64,000 nucleotides of DNA from Streptomyces bikiniensis (GCA_000716465.1 JNWL01000001.1:62001-126000), one strand, 5' to 3'; shown: positions 33,319-42,794, counted from the stretch's first letter. Made by a program: numbers and translations. Notes: generated by a model not told the origin, from the sequence alone.

Positions 33319-34389
33319 TCACATCTCGCCCAGCGTGACCTCCGTCTTCTCCGTCTCCGTGCCCCGCACGTACGTCACCTGGACCTTCTCGCCCGGCTTC
33401 CGCGAGGCCAGGGCCTCCGACAGGGAGGTGATCGTGGTGATGTCCGCGTCGCCGATCCGCGTGATCACGTCGCCCGGCTTCAGGCCCGCCCTGCCCGCCG
33501 CGCCGCTCGCCGGAGCCTCGACCACCGCGACGCCCGCCGGCTCGTAGTCGTCGTCCAGGACCGTGCGCCCGGTGATGTTCAGGGCCGCCCGGCCCGAGTC
33601 CGTCACCTTGCCGTCCTTGATGATCTGGTCCGCGACCGTCCGCACCATCGACGCCGGGATGGCGAAGCCGATGCCGGGCGCCGAGCCGCCGCCCAGCTCC
33701 GGGTCGGACGCCGCGAGCGTCGGGATGCCGACGACCTCGCTGTCGAGGTTCACCAGCGCGCCCCCGCTGTTCCCCGGGTTGATCGCGGCCGAGGTCTGCA
33801 CCATGTTCCCGATGGTCGCGCCCGTGCCGCCGCCGGCCCGCCCCTCGCTGACCGTCCGGCCGGTGGCCGAGACGATGCCCTGGGTCACGCTGCCGGAGAG
33901 CCCGAGCGGGGAGCCCATCGCCAGCACGATCTGCCCCATGTCGACGGCGGACGAGTCCCCGAACCGCGCCGCCCTGAGCCCCTGCGGCACGCTCTCCAGG
34001 CGGATCACGGCGAGGTCCTGCTCGGGGTACGAGGCGACGAGCCGCGCCGTCACCGGCTGCCCGCCGGTCGCCGCCGTCACCTTGAAGCTCTTCTCCTGGC
34101 CGACCACGTGCGCGTTGGTGACGACGTGCCCCTTGGCGTCGTAGACGACCCCCGAGCCGAGGCTGTTCGCCGCGTCGATCTGCACGACCGACGGCAGGAC
34201 GTCCTTGATGACGGCCCGGTAGTCGTCCTCCAGCTCGTTCGCGGAGCGCGGCGCCGCCGCCTGGGTCGAGCGCTCGGGCCCGGCGCCCCCGGCGGAGGAG
34301 CAGCCCGCGACGAGCGCGGCGGCACAGGCCCCGGCGGCCAGGGGGAGGAGGAGCCGACGGGTACGGACACGGGTGCGGGATACGTCCAT
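33319..34389 (-). CDS. HtrA/DegP-like trypsin-type serine protease lipoprotein with PDZ domain
   Basis: 356 residues. Type II signal peptide with LVAGC (Cys30) anchors it outside the membrane. The protease domain has the triad H94 (VVTNAHVVG), D125 (YPEQDLAVIRL) and S208 (INPGNSGGALV). The C-terminal PDZ domain (about 265-356) has VVEAPASGAAGRAGLKPGDV and ITRIGDADITTITSLSEAL. Such proteins degrade or refold misfolded secreted proteins. ATG at 34389. Single gene; the target is unknown. Confidence 0.93.
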   Translation of the reverse strand: MDVSRTRVRTRRLLLPLAAGACAAALVAGCSSAGGAGPERSTQAAAPRSANELEDDYRAVIKDVLPSVVQIDAANSLGSGVVYDAKGHVVTNAHVVGQEKSFKVTAATGGQPVTARLVASYPEQDLAVIRLESVPQGLRAARFGDSSAVDMGQIVLAMGSPLGLSGSVTQGIVSATGRTVSEGRAGGGTGATIGNMVQTSAAINPGNSGGALVNLDSEVVGIPTLAASDPELGGGSAPGIGFAIPASMVRTVADQIIKDGKVTDSGRAALNITGRTVLDDDYEPAGVAVVEAPASGAAGRAGLKPGDVITRIGDADITTITSLSEALASRKPGEKVQVTYVRGTETEKTEVTLGEM

Positions 34390-34468
34390 GTCCGGAGTAT
34401 CCGTTCCGTCCCCGCCCGGGGCCCGGCGAGCGCACCCGATCAGGGGGCCGCCCTCCCCGCGCGTCCCG

Positions 34469-35245
34469 CTACCCCCGCACCCCGCACAGGTGCAGCAGCG
34501 CCGCTATCCGCCGGTACGGGTCCGTGCGCCCCGCCCGCTCCTCGGCGGCGAACAGCCGGTCCAGCTCGTCGGCGGCCGGCAGGCCCACCTCGGCCGGGAC
34601 GCCGTCCGTGAAGACCCGCACCCCGTACCAGGCGTGCAGCGGCGCCGCGATCCCCGCCAGCGTCGCCGTGAGCGCGTCGAGCCGGTCGGCCCGCACCTTC
34701 ACCCCGCCGTCGTCGGCGTAGACGTCCGAGTCGAAGCCCGCGAGCGCCCCCGCCCAGTCCCCGGCGAGCCCCGGCCGCATGGCCAGGGCGTCGGCGTTCC
34801 GCACCACCAGGGAGAGCAGGCCCCCGGGGGCCAGCATCCGGGCCAGGCCCGCCAGCAGCGCGTCCGGCTCGTCCGCGTACATGAGCACGCCGTGGCAGAG
34901 GACCACGTCGAAGCTGCCGGGCAGGAAGTGCACCCCGGTCTCGCGCCCGTCGCCCTCGATCATCCGGACCCGCTCGCGGATCCCGGCGGGCTCCGTGGCC
35001 AGCGAGTCGCGGGCCGCCTTCAGGAGGTCGGGATCGGCTTCGAGGCCGGTCACGGTGTGACCGGCCCTGGCCAGACGCAGGGCCTGCGCGCCCTGCCCCA
35101 TCCCCGCGTCGAGGATCCGCAGCCGCTGCCCCACTGGGTACCGGGCGGTTATCTGCTCGTCGAGCTGACGGGCGACGATCTCGTGGCGGATGGTGTCGCG
35201 CAGCCCGCCGGCCCCGGCGGGCCAGTGCGTGACGACGGGCAGCAC
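34469..35245 (-). CDS. Class I SAM-dependent methyltransferase
   Basis: 258 residues. Motif I is RILDAGMGQGAQALRLA with the acidic motif II end VTGLEADP, MIEGDGRE (motif III) and FDVVLCHGVLMYADEPDAL (post-motif). This resembles the SmtA/CmoM-type methyltransferases, but the substrate cannot be assigned. GTG at 35245 is the first normal start codon. The frame stays open upstream for 23 codons and reads STDHSEWGGPAFDGAASEA, which looks like genuine protein but has no ATG, GTG or TTG, so the true N-terminus is uncertain. It lies just behind the DUF3043 gene. Confidence 0.83.
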   Translation of the reverse strand: MLPVVTHWPAGAGGLRDTIRHEIVARQLDEQITARYPVGQRLRILDAGMGQGAQALRLARAGHTVTGLEADPDLLKAARDSLATEPAGIRERVRMIEGDGRETGVHFLPGSFDVVLCHGVLMYADEPDALLAGLARMLAPGGLLSLVVRNADALAMRPGLAGDWAGALAGFDSDVYADDGGVKVRADRLDALTATLAGIAAPLHAWYGVRVFTDGVPAEVGLPAADELDRLFAAEERAGRTDPYRRIAALLHLCGVRG

Positions 35246-35310
35246 GGGACCCGCCGCCTCCGACGCGGCCCCGTCGAAAGCGGGCCCGCCCCACTCCGAG
35301 TGGTCGGTGC

Positions 35311-35916
35311 TCAGGGCCGCTCTCCGCGCTTGACCTGCGGCTTCGGAAGCCGCAGTCGGCGCATCTGGAGCGTACGCATCAGACCGTAGGCCACGGCTCC
35401 GCGCTTCGGCTCGTTCGGGAAGCGGGCGTTGAGCTGCTTCCGGAGGCGGATCCAGATGCCGATCGAGTCGATGACGATCATGATGATCACGCCGAGCCAG
35501 AGCAGCAGCGAGATGTTCTGCAGCGCCCGGTTGGTGTTGCCGAACAGCGACAGGACGAGGATCACCACGGCCATCGGCAGGAAGAACTCGGCGATCGCGA
35601 ACCGCGAGTCCACGAAGTCGCGGACGAAGCGGCGCACCGGCCCCTTGTCGCGGGCCGGCAGGTAGCGCTCGTCGCCGCTGGCCAGGGCCTCGCGCTGACG
35701 GGCCAGGTCCGAGCGGCGTGCCTCGCGCTGGCGCTTGGCGGCCTCCTTGCGGTCGAGCGGCACCGTCGAGGCGCGGCGGCGCTGGGACTGCGCCTCGCTC
35801 CGCTTCGGCGTCGGGCGGCCCTTGGGGGCCTCGGGGTCGCGGGGCTGCTGGGTGGAGAGGTCCGCCGTCACCTTGTCGGTGGGGGCCTTCTCGTCCTTCG
35901 AACGGCTACGGAACAC
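35311..35916 (-). CDS. DUF3043 family membrane protein
   Basis: 201 residues. A charged N-terminal ~100 residues (VFRSRSKDEKAPTDKV..., KRQREARRSDLARQRE) leads to RFVRDFVDSRFAIAEFFLPM and two hydrophobic hairpins (VVILVLSLF and LLLWLGVIIMIVIDSIG), ending in a basic tail. This is the DUF3043 pattern. Function unknown; the family is widespread in actinobacteria. GTG at 35916 is chosen because VFRSRSKD is the start I recall for relatives; no Shine-Dalgarno is visible, so the message may be leaderless. A TTG at 35925 is an alternative. Confidence 0.82.
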   Translation of the reverse strand: MFRSRSKDEKAPTDKVTADLSTQQPRDPEAPKGRPTPKRSEAQSQRRRASTVPLDRKEAAKRQREARRSDLARQREALASGDERYLPARDKGPVRRFVRDFVDSRFAIAEFFLPMAVVILVLSLFGNTNRALQNISLLLWLGVIIMIVIDSIGIWIRLRKQLNARFPNEPKRGAVAYGLMRTLQMRRLRLPKPQVKRGERP

Positions 35917-35961
35917 AAAACCCAAGGGTACGGGGTGGCGGGCATGAACCCCATGCCGGGC

Positions 35962-35990
35962 GGGAACGATCCGCTAACGGACTGCGTCTT
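35962..35990 (+). promoter_or_regulatory. ECF-sigma-type promoter upstream of pspA
   Basis: GGGAAC (35962-35967), 17 bases, CGTCTT (35985-35990). This fits the GGAAC ... CGTCT pattern of SigE-like cell-envelope ECF sigma factors. It lies about 200 bases upstream of pspA, a gene whose relatives respond to envelope stress. Assignment from consensus only. Confidence 0.55.
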
Positions 35991-36188
35991 GGGCGGTACG
36001 TACGGGGGACGGCCACGGGTTTCCCCGGACTCCGTCTACTCCCTGCGCGGGAGGGGACGCCGCACGCAGTCGTCCTTGGGGAGGAGCGCATCCCGCCCCG
36101 AACAGTGCGGTAATGGAGTCGGGGCCCGTACTGTGGACCTTGTTGGAGAGCTGGAGCCGAGTCCGTCAGAAGGGGGCGCGCGAAGCCC

Positions 36189-36989
36189 ATGAGCGGTGTC
36201 ATGAAGCGTATGGGGATGATCTTCCGCGCGAAGGCGAACAAGGCCCTTGACCGGGCCGAGGATCCGCGCGAGACGCTCGACTACTCCTACCAGAAGCAGC
36301 TGGAGCTGCTGCAGAAGGTGCGCCGGGGCGTCGCCGACGTCGCCACCTCCCGCAAGCGGCTCGAACTCCAGCTGAACCAGCTGCAGGGGCAGTCCGCCAA
36401 GCTGGAGGACCAGGGCCGCAAGGCGCTGGCGCTCGGCCGCGAGGACCTGGCGCGCGAGGCGCTGTCCCGCAGGGCCGCGCTCCAGCAGCAGGTCAGCGAC
36501 CTGGAGGTGCAGCACCAGACGCTCCAGGGCGAGGAGGAGAAGCTCACCCTCGCCGCCCAGCGTCTCCAGGCCAAGGTCGACGCCTTCCGCACCAAGAAGG
36601 AGACGATCAAGGCGACCTACACGGCGGCCCAGGCCCAGACCCGGATCGCGGAGTCCTTCTCCGGCATCTCGGAGGAGATGAGCGACGTCGGCCTGGCGAT
36701 CCAGCGGGCCGAGGACAAGACCGCCCAGCTCCAGGCGCGCGCCGGCGCGATCGACGAGCTGCTCGCCTCGGGCGCCCTGGACGACCAGTCCGGGCTCGCG
36801 AAGGACGACATCCAGGCGGAGCTGGACCGGCTCTCCGGCGGTACGGACGTCGAGCTGGAGCTCCAGCGGATGAAGGCCGAGCTGGCCGGCGGCCCGTCGG
36901 CGCAGCAGCAGGCGATCGAGGGCGGCAACGGCGCGGCGGCGCCGCAGCACCAGAACCAGCAGCAGTCCCACCCGCGCTTCGAGAAGTAG
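36189..36989 (+). CDS. pspA: Phage shock protein A / IM30 family protein
   Basis: 266 residues. The start MKRMGMIFRAKANKALDRAEDPRETLDYSY is the amphipathic membrane-binding helix and the first family block, followed by ~180 residues of continuous coiled coil (LELQLNQLQGQSAKLEDQG, QQQVSDLEVQHQTLQGEEEK) typical of the ESCRT-III-like PspA/Vipp1 rod. A Gln/Gly-rich tail (about 235-266) follows. It stabilises the cytoplasmic membrane under stress by forming oligomers. ATG at 36189; a second ATG (36201) would start at MKRMG. It forms an operon with the small gene 41 bp downstream. Confidence 0.94.
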   Translation: MSGVMKRMGMIFRAKANKALDRAEDPRETLDYSYQKQLELLQKVRRGVADVATSRKRLELQLNQLQGQSAKLEDQGRKALALGREDLAREALSRRAALQQQVSDLEVQHQTLQGEEEKLTLAAQRLQAKVDAFRTKKETIKATYTAAQAQTRIAESFSGISEEMSDVGLAIQRAEDKTAQLQARAGAIDELLASGALDDQSGLAKDDIQAELDRLSGGTDVELELQRMKAELAGGPSAQQQAIEGGNGAAAPQHQNQQQSHPRFEK

Positions 36990-37030
36990 CCCTCGGCTCT
37001 CCGCCGGAACCGGAAGGAACAGGACGCGTC

Positions 37031-37309
37031 ATGATCGTACGGATCATGGGGGAGGGCCAGTGGAAGCTGGCCGACAGCCACTTCGGCGAGCTGAACGTGC
37101 TCGACGACGAACTGCTCGCGGAGATGGAGAACGGCGACACGGACGGCTTCCGGCGGACGCTCGGCGCCCTCCTCGACGCCGTCCGCCGCCTCGGCGAGCC
37201 GCTCCCGGACGACGTCCTGGAGCCGTCGGAACTGATCCTCCCGGCTCCGGACGCCGGCCTCGAAGAGGTCAGGAAGATGCTCACCGACGACGGCCTCATC
37301 CCCGGCTGA
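37031..37309 (+). CDS. pspAA: PspA-associated protein PspAA
   Basis: 92 residues: MIVRIMGEGQWKLADSHF then LNVLDDELLAEMENGD, the PspAA domain in full. It is a small soluble partner encoded next to PspA in actinobacteria and thought to modulate it. A GGAAGGAACAGG ribosome site precedes ATG 37031, and a strong terminator follows at 37331, closing the pspA-pspAA unit. Confidence 0.92.
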   Translation: MIVRIMGEGQWKLADSHFGELNVLDDELLAEMENGDTDGFRRTLGALLDAVRRLGEPLPDDVLEPSELILPAPDAGLEEVRKMLTDDGLIPG

Positions 37310-37330
37310 CCCCGCCACCACCGATCCGCC

Positions 37331-37367
37331 GCGAAGGTCCCGGCCCCCAGGGGCGCGGGACCTTCGC
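37331..37367 (+). terminator. Terminator of the pspA-pspAA operon
   Basis: Perfect 12 bp stem GCGAAGGTCCCG / CGGGACCTTCGC with a 13-base loop, 21 bases past the pspAA stop. Confidence 0.87.
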
Positions 37368-37436
37368 GCTGTCGGGGGCCCGGGGCGCGCGCCCCGCAAC
37401 CGGACCGGCGGCCTCCGCCCCGTACCGTTGCCTCCC

Positions 37437-38687
37437 GTGACCTCCACCGGATCCGCCGCCGGCGCGCTCTCCCTCCGGCGGCTCGTCGACTGGTTCCGGA
37501 CGCATCCGCTCGCCTTCGACGCGACGCTCGCGTTCGCCGTGCTCGTCTGCATGGTCGCCGGGTCGTTCACCGACCCGCACGGCAGCCCGAACGGGCCCAC
37601 CTTCGGCGACCGCGCGCCCGACGCGTACAGCGTGCTGCTCATGGCCGCCGGGGCCGCCGCCCTGGTGCGCCGCCGCCGCGAGCCCTTCGTCGTGCTCGGC
37701 CTCACCGTGGCGTTCACCCTCGTCGAGCTGGTCGACGACAGCAGGCCCGCGCCCATCGCCATGAGCGCCGTCGTCGCGCTCTGCACGGTCGCCGCCCGCA
37801 CCGACCGGCCCACCACCTGGCGGGTCGGCCTCGCCACCATGACGGTGCTCACCGCCGCGGCCATGGTCTTCGGCCCGACCCCCTGGTACGCGCAGGAGAA
37901 CCTCGGCATCTTCGCCTGGACCGGCATGGCCGCCGCCGCAGGGGACGCCGTCCGCAGCCGGCGGGCCTTCGTGGACGCCATCCGGGAGCGCGCCGAACGC
38001 GCCGAGCGCACCCGCGAGGAGGAGGCCCGGCGCCGGGTCGCGGAGGAGCGGCTGCGGATCGCCCGCGACCTCCACGACGTCGTCGCCCACCACATCGCCC
38101 TGGTGAACGTCCAGGCCGGAGTCGCCGCCCACCTCATGGAGAAGCGCCCCGACCAGGCCAAGGAGGCCCTCGCGCACGTCCGCGAGGCCGGTCGCTCCGC
38201 CCTGGACGAGCTGCGCGCCACCGTCGGCCTGCTGCGCCAGTCCGGCGACCCGGAGGCCCCCACCGAGCCCGCCCCCGGCCTCGCCGTCCTCGACGGACTG
38301 CTCGACAGCTTCCGCAAGGCCGGCCTCCCGGTCGCCCTGGCCCGCGCCGACGGCGACGGGCCGCTGCCCGCCGCCGTCGACCTGGCCGCGTACCGGATCG
38401 TGCAGGAGGCCCTGACCAACGTGCGCAAGCACGCCGGGCCGGACGCCGAGGCCGAGGTCAGCGTCGTGCGGGTGGGCCGTACGGTCGAGATCACCGTCCT
38501 CGACAACGGCGCCTCCCCGGCCGCCCCGGACGGGGCCCCGACCGGCGGCCACGGACTGCTCGGCATGCGCGAGCGGGTCGGCGCGCTCGGCGGCACCCTG
38601 ACCGCCGCACCCCGCTACGGCGGCGGCTTCCGCGTACAGGCGATACTGCCCGTGGCCCCCCGCACGGGGGAGGGGGAGGACACATGA
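37437..38687 (+). CDS. NarL-type sensor histidine kinase
   Basis: 416 residues. The N-terminal ~165 residues hold four to five membrane segments with little extracytoplasmic domain, pointing to an intramembrane-sensing kinase. A coiled linker (ERAERAERTREEEARRRVAEE) leads to the HisKA_3 dimerisation domain with the phospho-acceptor H213 (RIARDLHDVVAHHIA). The ATPase domain has VQEALTNVRKHAG (N box), VLDNG (G1) and GGHGLLGMRERVGALGG (G2). GTG at 37437 is chosen; a TTG at 37428 is possible. Coupled by ATGA to the response regulator. Confidence 0.9.
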   Translation: MTSTGSAAGALSLRRLVDWFRTHPLAFDATLAFAVLVCMVAGSFTDPHGSPNGPTFGDRAPDAYSVLLMAAGAAALVRRRREPFVVLGLTVAFTLVELVDDSRPAPIAMSAVVALCTVAARTDRPTTWRVGLATMTVLTAAAMVFGPTPWYAQENLGIFAWTGMAAAAGDAVRSRRAFVDAIRERAERAERTREEEARRRVAEERLRIARDLHDVVAHHIALVNVQAGVAAHLMEKRPDQAKEALAHVREAGRSALDELRATVGLLRQSGDPEAPTEPAPGLAVLDGLLDSFRKAGLPVALARADGDGPLPAAVDLAAYRIVQEALTNVRKHAGPDAEAEVSVVRVGRTVEITVLDNGASPAAPDGAPTGGHGLLGMRERVGALGGTLTAAPRYGGGFRVQAILPVAPRTGEGEDT

Positions 38688-39367
38688 CGATCCGGGTGCT
38701 GCTCGCCGACGACCAGACCCTGCTGCGCAGCGCCTTCAGGGTCCTGGTCGACTCCGAACCCGACATGCGGGTCGTCGGCGAGGCGCCCGACGGCGCCCGG
38801 GCCGTCGAGCTGGCCCGCACCGAACGGCCCGACGTCGTCCTGATGGACATCCGCATGCCGGGCACCGACGGCCTCGCCGCCACCCGCGCGATCACCGCCG
38901 ACCCCGACCTCTCCGGCGTGCGGATCGTCATGCTGACCACCTTCGAGGTCGACGAGTACGTCGTGCAGTCGCTGCGCGCCGGCGCCTCCGGCTTCCTCGG
39001 CAAGGGCGCCGAACCGGAGGAGCTGCTCGGCGCGATCCGGATCGCCCACGCCGGCGAGGCGCTGCTCTCCCCGGCCGCCACCAAGGGCCTGATCGCCACC
39101 TTCCTCGCCCAGGGCGCCCACGACGGCGGCGCGGGCGCCGGGGCGCGCTCCGAACGCCTCGCCGCGCTCACCGCCCGCGAGCGCGAGGTCCTCGTCCTCG
39201 TCGCGGGCGGCCTGTCCAACGACGAGATCGCCCACCGGCTCGACGTCAGCCCCCTCACCGTGAAGACCCACGTCAACCGGACCATGGCCAAGCTCGGCGC
39301 CCGCGACCGGGCCCAGCTGGTGGTCACGGCCTACGAGTCGGGGCTGGTACGCCCGAGGGGGGAGTGA
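38684..39367 (+). CDS. NarL/LuxR-family response regulator
   Basis: 227 residues. The receiver domain has the acidic pair in VLLADDQTLLRS, phospho-acceptor D55 (RPDVVLMDIRMPG) and the conserved Lys in LGKGAEPEELL. The C-terminal LuxR HTH is LTAREREVLVLVAGGLSNDE then HLDVSPLTVKTHVNR. It starts inside the kinase stop (ATGA). The RND gene begins 182 bp downstream in the same direction and is the most likely target or co-regulated gene; inference. Confidence 0.93.
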   Translation: MTIRVLLADDQTLLRSAFRVLVDSEPDMRVVGEAPDGARAVELARTERPDVVLMDIRMPGTDGLAATRAITADPDLSGVRIVMLTTFEVDEYVVQSLRAGASGFLGKGAEPEELLGAIRIAHAGEALLSPAATKGLIATFLAQGAHDGGAGAGARSERLAALTAREREVLVLVAGGLSNDEIAHRLDVSPLTVKTHVNRTMAKLGARDRAQLVVTAYESGLVRPRGE

Positions 39368-39549
39368 CCCGGGGCGCGGGCGTACTCCGGACGCGGTACG
39401 CGCGGCGTGAGGAAGTGCGCCCGGGGGCCGAGGTTTTCCGGCGGCGGATGGCCGATCGTATGACGGGGGCGTCCCGGGCCGGTCGAAGGCCGGGACGGGG
39501 CCGCTCCCGACCGCCGACGCGTACGCCACGGAAGAGAGAACCCCATCCC

Positions 39550-42500
39550 ATGTCCTGGCTGTCCAGATTCAGCCTCGCGCAACGGGCCCTGATCGGGCTG
39601 ACGTCCCTCGTCGCGATCGTCTTCGGGGCGATCGCGATACCGCAGCTCAAGCAGCAGCTCCTCCCCTCGATCGAGCTGCCCATGGTCTCGGTCCTCGCCC
39701 CCTACCAGGGCGCCTCTCCCGACGTGGTCGAGAAGCAGGTCGTCGAACCCCTCGAGAACGGCCTGAAGGGCGTCGACGGCCTCACGTCGGTCACCTCCAC
39801 CGCCTCCGAGGGCATGGCCCTCGTCACGGCCTCCTTCGACTACGGCGACGAGTCGACCAAGCAGCTCGTCGCCGACGTCCAGCAGGCCGTGAACCGCGCC
39901 CGCGCCCAGCTCCCCGACACGGTCGACCCGCAGGTCGTGGCCGGCTCGACGGACGACATGCCGACCGTCGTCCTCGCCGCCTCCTCCGACAAGGACCCGC
40001 AGGCCCTCGCGGACCTCCTCGACCGGACCGTCGTGCCCGCCCTCCAGGACATCGAGGGCGTCGGCCAGGTCTCCGTCAGCGGCGTCCAGGACCTCCAGGT
40101 CTCCGTCACCCCCGACGAGCGGAAGCTCGCCGCCGCCGGCACCAGCACCACGAAGCTCGCCGAGGCCCTGCGCTCCGGCGGCGGCACGATGCCCGCCGGC
40201 TCCTTCACCGAGGACGGCAGGAGCCGCACGATCCAGGTCGGCGGCGGCTACACCTCCCTGAAGCAGATCGAGGACCTGCGCATCCCGGCGGCCGCCCCCG
40301 GCAAGGGGAAGGCGGTCCGCCTCGGCGACGTGGCCACCGTCCGCCAGGAGGAGTCCCCGCGCACCTCCCTGACCCGCACCAACGGCAGGCCCAGCCTCGC
40401 CGTCATGGCCACCATGGACAAGGACGGCAGCGCCGTCGCCATCTCCGACGCCGTCGCCGAGAAGCTGCCCGACCTGCGCCGCGACCTCGGCGCGGGCGCC
40501 GAGCTGACCGTCGTCTCCGACCAGGGCCCGGCCGTCGCCAAGGCCGTCTCCGGCCTCACCACCGAGGGCGCCCTCGGCCTCGTCATGGCCGTCCTGGTGA
40601 TCCTGGTCTTCCTCACCTCGGTCCGCTCGACCCTGGTGACCGCGGTCTCCATCCCGCTCTCGGTCGTCCTCGCCCTCCTCGTGCTGTGGACCCGCGACCT
40701 CTCGCTCAACATGCTCACGCTCGGCGCGCTCACCATCGCCATCGGCCGGGTCGTCGACGACTCGATCGTGGTCCTGGAGAACGTCAAGCGCCACCTCGGC
40801 TACGGCGAGGAGCGCCGGGAGGCGATCCTCACCGCGGTCCGCGAGGTGGCCGGCGCCGTCACCTCCTCCACCCTCACCACCGTGGCCGTCTTCCTGCCGA
40901 TCGGCTTGGTCGGCGGCATCGTCGGCGAGATGTTCAGCCCCTTCTCGCTGACGGTCACGGCGGCCCTGCTCGCCTCCCTGCTCGTCTCCCTGACCGTCGT
41001 CCCGGTCCTCTCGTACTGGTTCCTGCGCGCCCCCCAGGGCACGCCGGAGGACCTGGCGGAGGCCCGCAGGCGGGCCGAGGAGGCGGAGGAGAAGAGCCGC
41101 CTCCAGCGCCTGTACGTGCCGGTCCTGCGGTTCGCGACCCGGCGCCGGCTCGCCAGCCTGGGCATCGCGCTCGCCGTCCTGGTCGTCACCTTCGGCATGA
41201 CCCCGCTCCTGAAGACGAGCTTCTTCGACCAGGGCGAGCAGGAGGTCCTGAGCATCAAGCAGAAGCTGGCGCCCGGCACCTCCCTGAGCGCCTCCGACGA
41301 GGCCGCGAAGAAGGTCGAGAAGGTCCTCGCGGAGACCGAGGGCGTCAAGGACTACCAGGTCACCGTCGGCTCGTCCGGCTTCATGGCGGCCTTCGGCGGC
41401 GGCACCGGCGCGAACCAGGCCTCGTACCAGGTCAGCCTGGAGGAGTCCGCCTCGTACGAGAAGACGCGGCACGCCATCGAGAAGGGGCTCGCCGGCCTCG
41501 ACGGGATCGGCGACACCACCCTCGCGGCCGGCGACGGCTTCGGCGGCCAGGACCTGAGCGTGGTCGTCAAGGCGGCCGACCCGCGGGTGCTCGCGCAGGC
41601 CGCCGAGCAGGTCCGGACCGCGGTCGCCGGGATCGAGGGCGTCACCGACGTCCGGAGCGACCTCTCGCAGTCCGTCCCGCGCGTCTCCGTCACGGCGAAG
41701 CCCGCCGCGGCCGACGCCGGCCTCGACCCCGCCTCGCTCGGCACGGTCGTCGCCCAGGCCGTCCGGGGCACCCCGGCCGCCAAGGCGACCCTCGACGACA
41801 CCGAGCGGGACGTCCTCATCACCTCGGCGAAGCCCGTCACCACCCTGGCCGGGCTGAGGGCGCTGCCCCTCGGCCCGGTGCGGCTCGGTGACGTCGCCAC
41901 CGTCGAGCTGGTCCCCGGCCCGGTCTCCATGACCCGGATCGACGGCGCCCGCGCCGCGACGGTCACGGCCAGGCCGGCCGGCGACGACACCGGGGCGGTG
42001 AGCGCCGCCCTCCAGCAGAAGATCGACGCGCTCGACCTGCCGGCGGGCGCCACCGCCACCGTCGGCGGCGTCAGCGAGGACCTGAACGAGACCCTGCTCA
42101 ACATGGCCCTGGCGATGCTCGCGGCCGTCGCGATCGTCTTCATGCTGCTCGTCGCGACCTTCCGGTCGCTGATCCAGCCGCTGATCCTGCTGGTCTCGAT
42201 CCCGTTCGCGGCGACCGGCGCGATCGGTCTGCTCGTGGCCACCGACACCGCGATGGGCGTCCCGGCGATGATCGGCATGCTGATGCTCATCGGCATCGTC
42301 GTCACCAACGCGATCGTCCTGATCGACCTGATCAACCAGTACCGCGCGCGGGGCCTCGGCGTCGTCGAGGCGGTGGTCGAGGGCGGCCGGCACCGGCTCC
42401 GCCCGATCCTGATGACCGCCCTGGCGACGATCTTCGCCCTGCTGCCGATGGCCCTCGGCATCACCGGCGAGGGCGGCTTCATCGCCCAGCCGCTGGCCGT

Positions 42501-42717
42501 GGTCGTGATCGGCGGTCTGATCACCTCGACGCTGCTGACCCTGCTCCTCGTCCCGACGCTCTACGCGGTGGTGGAGCTCCGCAAGGAGCGCCGCGCGAAG
42601 CGGAAGGCGGAGAAGCGGGCGGGGAAGAAGAAGGCGAAGGACGACGACACGGCGCACAACCCGGAGCAGCCGGACGTCTCGCCGCTGGACGCGACCCTGC
42701 TGAACCTCCTGGACTGA
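39550..42717 (+). CDS. RND (HAE1/AcrB-like) transporter
   Basis: 1055 residues, the AcrB size class. Twelve membrane segments in two halves, each with a large outer loop. The proton-relay Asp pair is in AIGRVVDDSIVVLENVKRHL, and GIVVTNAIVLIDLINQYRARG is the matching second-half block. N-terminal MSWLSRFSLAQRALIGLTSL and PSIELPMVSVLAPYQGASPD are typical. Lacking an adaptor or outer-membrane channel, it probably works alone in this Gram-positive to extrude lipophilic compounds. A Lys-rich tail (KKKAKDDDT) follows. ATG at 39550 with GGAAGAGAG upstream. It lies behind the two-component pair. Confidence 0.93.
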   Translation: MSWLSRFSLAQRALIGLTSLVAIVFGAIAIPQLKQQLLPSIELPMVSVLAPYQGASPDVVEKQVVEPLENGLKGVDGLTSVTSTASEGMALVTASFDYGDESTKQLVADVQQAVNRARAQLPDTVDPQVVAGSTDDMPTVVLAASSDKDPQALADLLDRTVVPALQDIEGVGQVSVSGVQDLQVSVTPDERKLAAAGTSTTKLAEALRSGGGTMPAGSFTEDGRSRTIQVGGGYTSLKQIEDLRIPAAAPGKGKAVRLGDVATVRQEESPRTSLTRTNGRPSLAVMATMDKDGSAVAISDAVAEKLPDLRRDLGAGAELTVVSDQGPAVAKAVSGLTTEGALGLVMAVLVILVFLTSVRSTLVTAVSIPLSVVLALLVLWTRDLSLNMLTLGALTIAIGRVVDDSIVVLENVKRHLGYGEERREAILTAVREVAGAVTSSTLTTVAVFLPIGLVGGIVGEMFSPFSLTVTAALLASLLVSLTVVPVLSYWFLRAPQGTPEDLAEARRRAEEAEEKSRLQRLYVPVLRFATRRRLASLGIALAVLVVTFGMTPLLKTSFFDQGEQEVLSIKQKLAPGTSLSASDEAAKKVEKVLAETEGVKDYQVTVGSSGFMAAFGGGTGANQASYQVSLEESASYEKTRHAIEKGLAGLDGIGDTTLAAGDGFGGQDLSVVVKAADPRVLAQAAEQVRTAVAGIEGVTDVRSDLSQSVPRVSVTAKPAAADAGLDPASLGTVVAQAVRGTPAAKATLDDTERDVLITSAKPVTTLAGLRALPLGPVRLGDVATVELVPGPVSMTRIDGARAATVTARPAGDDTGAVSAALQQKIDALDLPAGATATVGGVSEDLNETLLNMALAMLAAVAIVFMLLVATFRSLIQPLILLVSIPFAATGAIGLLVATDTAMGVPAMIGMLMLIGIVVTNAIVLIDLINQYRARGLGVVEAVVEGGRHRLRPILMTALATIFALLPMALGITGEGGFIAQPLAVVVIGGLITSTLLTLLLVPTLYAVVELRKERRAKRKAEKRAGKKKAKDDDTAHNPEQPDVSPLDATLLNLLD

Positions 42718-42730
42718 GGCCGGCACGTAC

Positions 42731-42765
42731 GAAGGGCGCCCCGCTCGTGTCGCGGGGCGCCCTTC
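42731..42765. terminator. Terminator between the RND gene and nadA
   Basis: Perfect 14 bp stem GAAGGGCGCCCCGC / GCGGGGCGCCCTTC with a seven-base loop between convergent genes, usable in both directions. Confidence 0.9.
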
Positions 42766-42794
42766 GGCGTGCGTACGGGAGTACGGGTGAATCG

